Assembly (NCBI GenBank): GCA_947627285.1
Contig: CANQVL010000003.1
Coordinates: forward strand, 1-64,000
Direction: 5' to 3'
DNA from: an uncultured Oscillospiraceae bacterium
Lineage (GTDB): Bacteria > Bacillota > Clostridia > Oscillospirales > Oscillospiraceae
DNA: 64,000 nt
Positions 1 through 7,216 of this stretch are shown piece after piece. The first letter of the stretch is position 1. The number at the start of each line of letters is the position of its first letter. The notes beneath the pieces are model-generated. The model was not told where the DNA came from. It ran no database searches and was given only the letters and a program-made list of their open reading frames with translations. The position numbers and the translations under genes are program-made.

Positions 1-908
1 GTATTTCGCCTGCCAGTATTGTCAGATCCCCGTACCTCCTCGTGGTAGAAATAGTCCACGATCACAGGGTGCCCCTGCGGAACACGACCGTAGGGCATCT
101 CGTTATCCACAAAGGGACAGTCGTACTTCTTTGCCATTTCCTCTGCTTGCTTTTCGAGTGTTGCAAAGTAGCTTCGGTCGTGCCTGTTGTATATTTCATC
201 ATAAAGCGGCGCGAGGCTTGGATATTTTTCCGCAATATAGTCCATAATCGTCTTTTTGAAGCCGCCGCGAAGGTTCAGGTTTTCAAGCCAGAACAGGTCG
301 CACTGATCCTTGACCCGCCCAAAGATTTCCTCCAAGTCCGTGATTCCCGGAAAGACAGGGGACACAAAGCAGACAGTACGGATACCGGCGTCGTAGACCG
401 TTTTCATGGCCGCCAGGCGCCTCTCGATGCTGACGGCGTTATCCATGTCGTTCTTGAAGTTCTCATCCAGCGTATTGATTGACCAGGATACCGTCACCTG
501 ACCCAACTCTTTCAAGAGGTCAATATCCCGCAGAACGAGATCGGATTTCGTGCAGATCAGGATGTCCGCGCCACTGCCGCGGAGCTGTTCAAGCAGCTTG
601 CGGGTAGCACCGAAAATTTCCTCCTGCGGATTATAGCCGTCCGTCACCGAGCCGATCACCACCCGCTGCCCGGCATACTTCTGCGGATTTTTGATTTCCG
701 GCCAGTGCTTCACATCAAGAAAGGTCCCCCATTCCTCCGTGTGCCCGGTAAACCGTTTCATAAACGAGGCATAACAATATTTGCAGGCGTGGGTGCAGCC
801 AATATAGGGATTGACGGAGTATCCGCCCACTGGGAGGCTGGATTTCGTCATGATGTTTTTCGTCTCCACATCGGCAATCAAAACGTCGTTTTCACTTATT
901 TGTGCCAT
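1..908 (-). CDS. SPL-type radical SAM protein, C-terminus cut by window edge
   Basis: Radical SAM protein of the spore-photoproduct-lyase-like group, probably binding one 4Fe-4S cluster and cleaving S-adenosylmethionine; the substrate is unknown. Reading down from the ATG at 906-908 gives an N-terminus with the cysteine motif CTHACKYC, then GSVTDGYNPQE and DILICTKSDLVLRD blocks typical of the family. About 302 residues are visible and the frame is still open at base 1; the near-identical gene at 53668-54597 ends a few residues beyond the matching point, so little is missing. The two proteins look about 85-90% identical by eye. The start overlaps the stop of the preceding DUF5131 gene by 13 nt, so the two are translationally coupled. 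It lies beside a tRNA-fragment junction, so it may be carried by an integrated element. Confidence 0.85.
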   Translation of the reverse strand, partial: MAQISENDVLIADVETKNIMTKSSLPVGGYSVNPYIGCTHACKYCYASFMKRFTGHTEEWGTFLDVKHWPEIKNPQKYAGQRVVIGSVTDGYNPQEEIFGATRKLLEQLRGSGADILICTKSDLVLRDIDLLKELGQVTVSWSINTLDENFKNDMDNAVSIERRLAAMKTVYDAGIRTVCFVSPVFPGITDLEEIFGRVKDQCDLFWLENLNLRGGFKKTIMDYIAEKYPSLAPLYDEIYNRHDRSYFATLEKQAEEMAKKYDCPFVDNEMPYGRVPQGHPVIVDYFYHEEVRGSDNTGRRN

Positions 909-1582
909 TTTCTCTGTTCCTCCAAAACTCTGCTGTAAGCGTCGGGCAGTTCCTGTATCATATCATCACCCATGATGGGGGCAAGGTCTTCTTTCCAAAA
1001 CACACGGGCGCCCTGTGCGTGGGCCTGCTTCGTCAGAGAACACACCCATTCCGGCGATGTTCGGACTTTCCGGCTCATGGGGCCGGTCATGGTTCCGATG
1101 ACTACCCAATCAATACCGCTGAAATCCACCTCGCCAGGATCGTCGAACAGCGGTTCGAAGGTCACATGGTAATGCTTGGCCCGAACGTTTTTCCGCAGCG
1201 CGTCAATTCTCCAAAGCTCCGATTTTCTTGTGACCGTCACACCGAACCAAGCGTTTTCAAGGTCGGTGTCGATGTCCAGCAGGTCGGGGCGTTTTGACAG
1301 GAACAAAAATTGATGTTGGGGATTTTCTGCCATCTTTGCAAATACCTGCTCCCGCCATTCCGTCTTCCAACCGGCAAGGTCGCTCATGCCGGTCAGCAGG
1401 AAATTCTGCGGCCTTTCTTTTTCCATCAGCCGCAGCTTACCCGGAAAAAACTCCGGTTTTGAGAAGTCGTCAATCATATGATACCGCCGCACGTTGTTTC
1501 TGGCGTAGCAGTAGGGGCAGCCCACCGTACAGCCGATCACCAGGTTCATATTTTGTATCTGGTCTTTTATGCAAACATACAT
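896..1582 (-). CDS. DUF5131 family radical-SAM-like protein (phage Gp37/Gp68-like)
   Basis: A 228-residue protein with a radical-SAM-like cysteine motif near the start (GCTVGCPYC, Cys18, Cys22 and Cys25) followed by motifs of the DUF5131 family (NFLLTGMSDL, FLFLSKRP, WFGVTV, WVVIGTMTGP). The family is found in phages and bacteria and its reaction is not established. I chose the ATG at 1582 because GGAGGA sits 11 nt upstream, inside the end of the MarR gene; the longer frame to 1633 would overlap MarR heavily. The gene sits between MarR and the SPL-type radical SAM gene with only short overlaps, so the three form an operon. Two radical SAM-type proteins under one MarR regulator suggest a stress or repair role, which is inference. 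Confidence 0.8.
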   Translation of the reverse strand: MYVCIKDQIQNMNLVIGCTVGCPYCYARNNVRRYHMIDDFSKPEFFPGKLRLMEKERPQNFLLTGMSDLAGWKTEWREQVFAKMAENPQHQFLFLSKRPDLLDIDTDLENAWFGVTVTRKSELWRIDALRKNVRAKHYHVTFEPLFDDPGEVDFSGIDWVVIGTMTGPMSRKVRTSPEWVCSLTKQAHAQGARVFWKEDLAPIMGDDMIQELPDAYSRVLEEQRKWHK

Positions 1583-1583
1583 A

Positions 1584-2015
1584 TTAAATTCGTTCCTCCA
1601 CATTCGCGAGTATTCGCCGGAGATAAGCTTCAAACTGTCGAATTTCCTCCTCGGAAAAACCCTTATAGTAAATATCGCCGATCTCCTTTGTGACCTCGTC
1701 GTAGTCGTCCTTCAGCGCCTTTGCGCTTTCTGTCAAGAATATGAGTATCTTCCTGCGGTCCGTATCGCCCCGGTCCCGCCGCACTAAGCCGCTCGTTTCC
1801 ATACGGTCCAGCATACCGGTGAGCGTCGTCATGGCCAGCCCTGTCTCTCTGGATAACTCGCTGATAGGAATACCGTCCTCATGCCAGAGAACATACAAAA
1901 TTCGTCCCTGCGCGCCGTTGAAAGCGTCGATATTCTTTTGGGCCAGGATGCGTTCAAAAATTCTGCCGCCAACTTGCTTGATCCTTGTGATTAAAAAACC
2001 GCCCTGTCGTTCCAT
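1584..2015 (-). CDS. MarR family transcriptional regulator
   Basis: A 143-residue winged-helix regulator. The N-terminal helix ends in the dimerisation region; the HTH and wing are visible as ISELSRETGLAMTTLTGMLDRMETSGLVRRDRGDTDRR at about residues 52-90, the classic MarR signature including the DxR wing residues. The start ATG has GGGAG about 6 nt upstream. It is first gene of the minus-strand operon MarR / DUF5131 / radical SAM and has a strong promoter directly upstream, so it probably represses its own operon. The ligand cannot be told from the sequence. Confidence 0.9.
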   Translation of the reverse strand: MERQGGFLITRIKQVGGRIFERILAQKNIDAFNGAQGRILYVLWHEDGIPISELSRETGLAMTTLTGMLDRMETSGLVRRDRGDTDRRKILIFLTESAKALKDDYDEVTKEIGDIYYKGFSEEEIRQFEAYLRRILANVEERI

Positions 2016-2044
2016 TGGCTTCTCCCTTCTTACTGCTTTATAGG

Positions 2045-2073
2045 ATTATACTATATAGGAGTATCTGGGTCAA
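2045..2073 (-). promoter_or_regulatory. sigma-A type promoter of the MarR operon
   Basis: On the minus strand TTGACC (2068-2073) and TATAAT (2045-2050) are separated by exactly 17 nt. The spacer and -10 region carry repeated CTATATAG/TATA sequence that could serve as the MarR operator. The MarR start lies about 30 nt downstream. Confidence 0.8.
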
Positions 2074-2094
2074 TATATTTTCGCATAAAAATAA

Positions 2095-2109
2095 CCGGGC
2101 AATGCCCGG
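2095..2109 (-). terminator. short GC hairpin, possible weak terminator
   Basis: CCGGGC and GCCCGG pair across a 3-nt loop. On the minus strand the hairpin is followed by TTATTTTTATG, so it could end leftward transcripts arriving from the transporter gene at 2418. Confidence 0.5.
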
Positions 2110-2164
2110 CTTATATATACTTTGCAAAGATGCGTTTTCATAAGTATCTCAAATAGCAGCCATC

Positions 2165-2205
2165 AGTAGTCAATTCTCAAAAATTAGTAGTCAAACAGTA
2201 GTCAA
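2165..2205. repeat. three phased AGTAGTCAA direct repeats, putative integrase arm sites
   Basis: AGTAGTCAA occurs at 2165-2173, 2186-2194 and 2197-2205, spaced 21 and 11 nt (two and one helical turns). Short phased direct repeats next to a tRNA fragment are what tyrosine-integrase arm-type sites look like. No integrase gene is present in the window. Confidence 0.5.
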
Positions 2206-2293
2206 CGGCCAATGGTTTTCCACTCTCTGCAAATCCCAAATCCTTAGCGCCGCAAGGGGTTTGACCGTAATCGCTCACTCAATCGCCGGAAAC

Positions 2294-2333
2294 GTCGGAG
2301 TCTGACACTCTATCCAGCTTAAGCTACGGGCAC
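2294..2333 (-). pseudogene. 5-prime fragment of tRNA-Arg(CCG)
   Basis: On the minus strand the sequence reads as a tRNA 5-prime half: acceptor strand GTGCCCG, TA, a D-arm (GCTT...GAGT with AAGCTGGATA loop), anticodon stem TCAGA and loop CTCCGAC with anticodon CCG. Right after the anticodon loop it stops matching; the expected TCTGA stem, variable and T-arm are absent. A tRNA cut at the anticodon loop is a common integration scar. The rest of the tRNA should lie at the other end of the element or has been lost. Confidence 0.65.
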
Positions 2334-2360
2334 ATTTGGTTGGCGCGAGTAGTAATATAA

Positions 2361-2382
2361 CAGATTGGAGAGGAAATTTCAA
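2361..2382. repeat. 22-bp direct repeat, left copy
   Basis: Matches 22259-22280 at 21 of 22 positions in the same orientation. Both copies lie just downstream of minus-strand genes. The pair brackets the 19.9-kb carbohydrate island. Confidence 0.6.
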
Positions 2383-2417
2383 GAGCAAATCAGATTTTTG
2401 GAAGAGATTTTTTGACG

Positions 2418-3596
2418 TCAGGGATTTTTGCGTTTTAACAGTATGGCTGCTGTATAGAGGACGATGGGGAAAACCGTGGCGGCGAGGATTCCCGCCTTCA
2501 AATCGTTCCCCAAAAGGCCGGATACCAACCCGGCGAATGTGGGACCCGCGGAACAGCCCAGGTCTCCAGCCAGAGCAAGTAAGGCGAACATGGCCGTTCC
2601 GCCGCCTCGGATGAGGGCGGAGGCGCGGCTTAACGTCCCCGGCCAGAAGATCCCCACCGCAAAGCCGCAGACCGCGCACCCCAGAAGCCCGAAAAACGGG
2701 ATAGGGACCAGGGCGATGCACAGATACGATGCTATACACAGAACGCAGCTGAAGGTCATGTATTTTTCAAGATCGATCCTGTCGCCAAATTTTCCGTAGA
2801 TCAGTCTTGAGATTCCCATAAGCGTGGCAAAGGCCATGGGTCCGGCCAAATCTCCAACAGTCTTGCTGACGCCAAGTCCCTTTTCGGCCAAAACGGACGC
2901 CCACTGGCTGACAGACTGCTCGCTGGCCCCCGCGCAGAGCATCATCAAAAGGAGGATCCAGAAGAGCCTGTCGCGGATGAGCTTCCGTACTGTCAGCCCC
3001 TTTTCCCCGGGAGGATTTAGGGGCGCTATGGGGACCTTGAGAAAAAGAAGCATGTTGGCGGCGGGAATAAGCGCCCAAATGATCCCCAATATCTGCCAGG
3101 CTCCGATGCCGAACACGGCGAAAAACACGGTGGATATAAGCACAACGCCTACATGCCCCCAGCAATAGAAGGAGTGGAGAAGGCTCATGGCCTTTTCCTT
3201 GTTGCCGGTGGGACACGCCTCTAAAACGGGACTTACCAGGACCTCAATGAGTCCGCCTCCCACAGCGTAGAGACATACGGATATGAAAAGCCCCGCGAAA
3301 GGGTCCGGCATGAGTTTTGGCAAAAAGGTGAGGGAAATAAGTCCTGCCACGGCGAAAAGGTGTGCCGCAATCATGGAGACGCGGCAGCCCAAGCGGTCAA
3401 TGAGCCCGGCTGACAGCGCGTCCACAAGCAGCTGCACGATGAAATTCACCGTGATCAAAAGCGTGATCCTGGTCAGCGGTATCCGATAGCTCGTCTCAAA
3501 GCTCACAAAGAGAAGCGGGGCGAAGTTGTTGACGATAGCTTGGACGACATACGCCACAAAGCAGGCATAGATGGTCCCCTGATAATTCTTTTTCAT
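2418..3596 (-). CDS. MFS sugar transporter
   Basis: A 392-residue major facilitator protein with about 12 hydrophobic segments and the MFS loop motif after helix 2 (DALSAGLIDRLGCRVS). It resembles the FucP/sugar-MFS branch of prokaryotic members. I start it at MKKN (3596), 13 nt after the stop of the GH43 gene, because the longer frame overlaps that gene. The only ribosome site is a weak GGAA, as expected for the second gene of a coupled pair. With GH43 upstream it probably imports the xylo- or arabino-oligosaccharides that enzyme trims. Substrate assignment is inference from context. Confidence 0.85.
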   Translation of the reverse strand: MKKNYQGTIYACFVAYVVQAIVNNFAPLLFVSFETSYRIPLTRITLLITVNFIVQLLVDALSAGLIDRLGCRVSMIAAHLFAVAGLISLTFLPKLMPDPFAGLFISVCLYAVGGGLIEVLVSPVLEACPTGNKEKAMSLLHSFYCWGHVGVVLISTVFFAVFGIGAWQILGIIWALIPAANMLLFLKVPIAPLNPPGEKGLTVRKLIRDRLFWILLLMMLCAGASEQSVSQWASVLAEKGLGVSKTVGDLAGPMAFATLMGISRLIYGKFGDRIDLEKYMTFSCVLCIASYLCIALVPIPFFGLLGCAVCGFAVGIFWPGTLSRASALIRGGGTAMFALLALAGDLGCSAGPTFAGLVSGLLGNDLKAGILAATVFPIVLYTAAILLKRKNP

Positions 3597-3609
3597 GGCA
3601 AATTCCAGT

Positions 3610-5085
3610 TTATGATTTGTAGCACAACGCAAAGGAGCGGAATATGGCGGTATTTCCTCCCGCGGCGTATAGCCACAGCATTGTGCCGGTGTGACCGCCG
3701 GACACCTCGGAGGAGAGGTACTTGGTGTCGGCGCAGCCTAAACACCGCTCCAAGCCGTTTTGAACCAAATAGAAGCTGTATGTAAGGGCGCTGCCCCGGA
3801 GAATGAGCCGCACTTGCCCTGGGGAAAGTGGAAGGGAACACTGAAGATGCTTTACGGGGCCGATTTTGAGCTTCAGATCAGCGAAAAGCCCTGAGTCCCT
3901 TTTACAAAGGAACAGGTCGTAGTGCTCATTCTCACTGATATACGCGCTCACACCCGCTTCTCCCCGGTCAAGGGACACATCCACACCCAAGTCAAAATCA
4001 AAACCCTTTTGGCGCAGAGCGATAAACGTGGGGTCAGCCCCGTCAAGAGTCGTGTCCGTGCCCCGGAGCGTAAGGCTTTCACGGGAGAACAGATAGTTTT
4101 CCCGCGCCGGACGGCGCAGACAGCACCAATCTATAGCCCAGTCGGTGTTCTCAAAGGTAAAGAGGGGCTTTTTCAACTGCTCAAAGTTTCCCGGAAGTTC
4201 GTAGGTCTCTTCCATGACGCCGTCCGTCCCCGCCGCGATCCATCCGTCCGGGGTGAAGTGCGCCGGAGCCAAAAAGACCTCGCGCCCTAATGTGTGGTAC
4301 GGCTGCCAGGGGTGTATTTGACGAAAGCCCAGGGTCACAAGGTGGTACTCGCCGCCATAGTCCTCCACAAGCTCCGCGTGTCCGATCCCCTGTATGATGG
4401 CGGGGGCTTTGTTCCTGTTTGTGAGGACGGGGTTATCGGGGCAGTTCTCAAAGGGCCCACAGGGGGATTGGCTTCGGGCGCAGGTGACCATATGACCGTA
4501 TTCCGTGCCGCCCTCCGCGGCCAAAAGATAGTACCACACGCCTATATGGTACATATGCGGCCCCTCCAGGTAACGCCCGCCGGTGCCGTGCCATATGACG
4601 CGGCTTTGTGTAAGGCGGCGGCCGGTCTCAATGTCGATCTCACACTGCGTGATCCCCTCATCACCGTCGTCGCTGCCGCCGTTGGAGAGAAAATAGACCT
4701 TTCCGCCGTCAAAAAGGAGGGAGGGGTCGATCCCGCCCTGCGTTACCTCAATGGGTTCCGACCATTCGCCGTAAATATCATCGGTATGGACATAGAAGTT
4801 TTTCCCGGTGGTGCTGTTGGTCGAGACCATATAGAACCGCCCGTTATAGAAGCGTATCGTCGGGGCAAAGATCCCGCCGGAGCTGGCGGCGCCTGTAAGC
4901 TCCAGCTGAGACTCCCGCGTGAGCACATGACCGATCTGCCTCCAGTTTACAAGATCCTCGCTTTCAAAAAGCGGAACACCGGGGAAATATTGAAAGGAGC
5001 TGGAGACGAGATAATACTTACCACCGGCCCGGCAGACGCTTGGGTCAGGATAAAAACCGCTTATGACGGGATTGTGATAACGCAT
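3610..5085 (-). CDS. GH43 family beta-xylosidase / alpha-L-arabinofuranosidase
   Basis: A 491-residue glycoside hydrolase family 43 enzyme. The five-bladed propeller carries the expected catalytic acids: Asp14 in GFYPDPS (base), Asp120 in GGIDPSL (pKa modulator) and Glu174 in YLEGPHMY (acid). The C-terminal ~180 residues form the beta-sandwich (Concanavalin-like) domain common in GH43 beta-xylosidases. The start ATG has GGAGGG 6 nt upstream. There is no signal peptide, so it acts on imported oligosaccharides in the cytoplasm. It is divergent from the ABC operon at 5281 and co-transcribed with the MFS transporter. Whether it prefers xylose or arabinose linkages cannot be told. Confidence 0.9.
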   Translation of the reverse strand: MRYHNPVISGFYPDPSVCRAGGKYYLVSSSFQYFPGVPLFESEDLVNWRQIGHVLTRESQLELTGAASSGGIFAPTIRFYNGRFYMVSTNSTTGKNFYVHTDDIYGEWSEPIEVTQGGIDPSLLFDGGKVYFLSNGGSDDGDEGITQCEIDIETGRRLTQSRVIWHGTGGRYLEGPHMYHIGVWYYLLAAEGGTEYGHMVTCARSQSPCGPFENCPDNPVLTNRNKAPAIIQGIGHAELVEDYGGEYHLVTLGFRQIHPWQPYHTLGREVFLAPAHFTPDGWIAAGTDGVMEETYELPGNFEQLKKPLFTFENTDWAIDWCCLRRPARENYLFSRESLTLRGTDTTLDGADPTFIALRQKGFDFDLGVDVSLDRGEAGVSAYISENEHYDLFLCKRDSGLFADLKLKIGPVKHLQCSLPLSPGQVRLILRGSALTYSFYLVQNGLERCLGCADTKYLSSEVSGGHTGTMLWLYAAGGNTAIFRSFALCYKS

Positions 5086-5186
5086 AAAAGTCCCTCCTCG
5101 TTCGGGCGAATGATACCACGGGCAGGGGAGAGATGTCAACGTAAATTTCCATTTTGGGGCGGAACGGTAAAAAGAAACTAATCATT

Positions 5187-5216
5187 TTGCTAAAAGCAAT
5201 AGAAATTTGATATATT
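5187..5216 (+). promoter_or_regulatory. promoter of the sugar ABC operon with inverted repeat
   Basis: TTGCTA (5187-5192) and TATATT (5211-5216) are 18 nt apart. The -35 element is part of a TTGCT-AAA-AGCAA inverted repeat (5187-5199). The core TGCTAAAA recurs on the minus strand at 20269-20276 in the other regulated intergenic region, so it may be an operator of the AraC-type regulator at 20375. Confidence 0.5.
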
Positions 5217-5280
5217 CCTTTTTGCGGTTTGCCTAAAATAAGAGCCAGTAGAGTTCAATCATCAGAGAGGAGGAGGTTCC

Positions 5281-6252
5281 ATGAGCGTGAAAACAGCCCA
5301 ACCTTTACCGGAAAAGAAAGCAGAGCGGAAAAGGCGCGGTAAAACCGGAGGGAGCTGGAAGCACGATTTCTTAATGAACAAGTGGCTCTACATCCTGACA
5401 ATCCCGGTGGTGGCTTTTTTCCTCATATTCAACTACCTGCCCATGGCGGGGCTGGTGATGGCCTTTGAAAACTACAAGCCCGCTCTGGGGCTTTTCAAAA
5501 GCCAGTGGGTGGGGCTTCAAAACTTCAAAGACTTCTTTATGGGGCCCAGCTTTTGGACGATTTTGAGGAACACGCTGGTAATCAGCCTTTTAAACCTGGC
5601 TATCGCGTTCCCGCTTTCCATCATTTTCGCCCTGCTGCTCAATGAGATGAATGTCCTGTGGGTCAAAAAGCTTACCCAAACCGTCAGTTATATGCCCTAT
5701 TTCATTTCAATCGTGGTGCTGTGCGGGCTGGTGACGGAATTTTGCTCCTCCAGGGGTTTTATCACCAATCTGATGGTGTCGGTCTTTCATATTCCGCGGG
5801 AGAACTTACTTACAAACCCGGATTATTTCTGGGCCATCAACCTCATATCGGATATTTGGCAAAACCTGGGCTACAGCTCCATTATCTTTGTGGCGGCTAT
5901 CACCTCAGTAAATCAAGATTATCACGAGGCGGCGGCGCTGGACGGGGCCAACCGGTTCCAGCGGGTCTGGCACGTGACGATTCCCTCCATCATGCCTACT
6001 ATCGTCACCATGCTGATCCTCAAGTGCGGCACGCTGCTGAATGTGGGCTTTGAAAAGATCCTGCTTCTTTACAACCCCAGCATCTACTCCACAGCCGACG
6101 TCATCAGCTCCCATGTCCAGCGCCTTGGTATCGGTCAGGCCCAGTACGGATACGCCACGGCTGTGGGACTATTTAACTCCGTGGTCGGGACAGTCCTTCT
6201 CTTCCTGTCCAACCACATCAGCCGCAAGTACGCTGAGACCTCCATCGTCTGA
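5281..6252 (+). CDS. sugar ABC transporter permease, LplB type
   Basis: A 323-residue integral membrane permease of the polysaccharide/oligosaccharide ABC group. After a basic cytoplasmic N-terminus there are six hydrophobic segments; the coupling EAA loop is seen as YHEAAALDGANRFQRVWHVTIPSIMPT near residue 220. The ribosome site is GGAGGAGG. It is followed 18 nt later by the second permease and then a lipoprotein, giving the usual permease/permease/binding-protein set. The ATPase is not in the window, which is normal because such systems often share one encoded elsewhere. Confidence 0.93.
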   Translation: MSVKTAQPLPEKKAERKRRGKTGGSWKHDFLMNKWLYILTIPVVAFFLIFNYLPMAGLVMAFENYKPALGLFKSQWVGLQNFKDFFMGPSFWTILRNTLVISLLNLAIAFPLSIIFALLLNEMNVLWVKKLTQTVSYMPYFISIVVLCGLVTEFCSSRGFITNLMVSVFHIPRENLLTNPDYFWAINLISDIWQNLGYSSIIFVAAITSVNQDYHEAAALDGANRFQRVWHVTIPSIMPTIVTMLILKCGTLLNVGFEKILLLYNPSIYSTADVISSHVQRLGIGQAQYGYATAVGLFNSVVGTVLLFLSNHISRKYAETSIV

Positions 6253-6270
6253 GAAAGGGGGAGAGGTAAA

Positions 6271-7164
6271 ATGATAGAACGCAATACGCCATCAAGGATC
6301 GTCTTCAACATCATAAATTACACGCTGATGATCGGCTTCGGCCTCGCCTGCTTTTTACCCTTTTGGCACGTGCTGATGTGCTCAATCAGCGACCCGCGGC
6401 TCCTCATGGGCAATTCCGGGCTTGTGCTGTGGCCCCTTGGCAGGCCGACGCTGGAGGGTTACAAGCTGGTCCTCAAGAACCCGGACATATGGAGCGGATA
6501 CCTGAACACCATTATCTATGTGGTTGCTGCTACCGTAGCCGGCACTGTCCTGACGGCACTGGCGGGGTATCTGGTGTCCCGAAAAAACTTCAAGCTCGCA
6601 AAGCCCCTGGCGCTTTTTATCATGTTCACCATGATATTCAGCGGCGGAACGATCCCACTCTACATGGTGGTCCGCTCTCTCGGGATGCTCAATTCACGCT
6701 GGTCCATTATTATCCCCACGCTGATGAACGCCTATTACGTTATCATGATGAAATCAGCCTTTGAGCAGATCTCCCCGGCATACGAGGAGGCGGCGCGCAT
6801 CGACGGAGCGGGGCCGCTGACTATCCTCTTCAAGGTACTGCTTCCTATGGTGATGCCGACGCTGGTGGTCATCATCATGTTTACGGTGATCATGCAGTGG
6901 AATTCCTGGTATCAGGCGTCCATCTATCTGCCCAGGGCCCGCGATATGTGGCCGTTGCAACTTTTCATGCGGGAGGTACTGATCAACAATGACACCTCCC
7001 GCATCGTCACCTCCGGGAACGAGGCCAACGCCATGGTCAACATGACAGGGAACCTTGTAAAATACTGCGTCACCGTGGTTGGCACGGCACCAATACTACT
7101 TGCATATCCCTTTGCCCAGAAATATTTCGTCAAGGGTGTCACCATGGGCGGCGTAAAGGAGTGA
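6271..7164 (+). CDS. sugar ABC transporter permease, YtcP type
   Basis: A 297-residue permease partner of the preceding gene, with six membrane segments and the EAA coupling loop YEEAARIDGAGPLTILFKVLLPMVMPT near residues 170-195. The C-terminus YFVKGVTMGGVKE matches the YtcP/LplC group (carbohydrate permease, MalG-like). GGGGGAGAGG provides the ribosome site. It acts in the membrane as the heterodimer partner of the permease at 5281. Confidence 0.93.
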   Translation: MIERNTPSRIVFNIINYTLMIGFGLACFLPFWHVLMCSISDPRLLMGNSGLVLWPLGRPTLEGYKLVLKNPDIWSGYLNTIIYVVAATVAGTVLTALAGYLVSRKNFKLAKPLALFIMFTMIFSGGTIPLYMVVRSLGMLNSRWSIIIPTLMNAYYVIMMKSAFEQISPAYEEAARIDGAGPLTILFKVLLPMVMPTLVVIIMFTVIMQWNSWYQASIYLPRARDMWPLQLFMREVLINNDTSRIVTSGNEANAMVNMTGNLVKYCVTVVGTAPILLAYPFAQKYFVKGVTMGGVKE

Positions 7165-7216
7165 AAACCGGCTTTGAGCCGAAATAATAAATCAAAATGA
7201 TTTTAGAAGGAACAAC

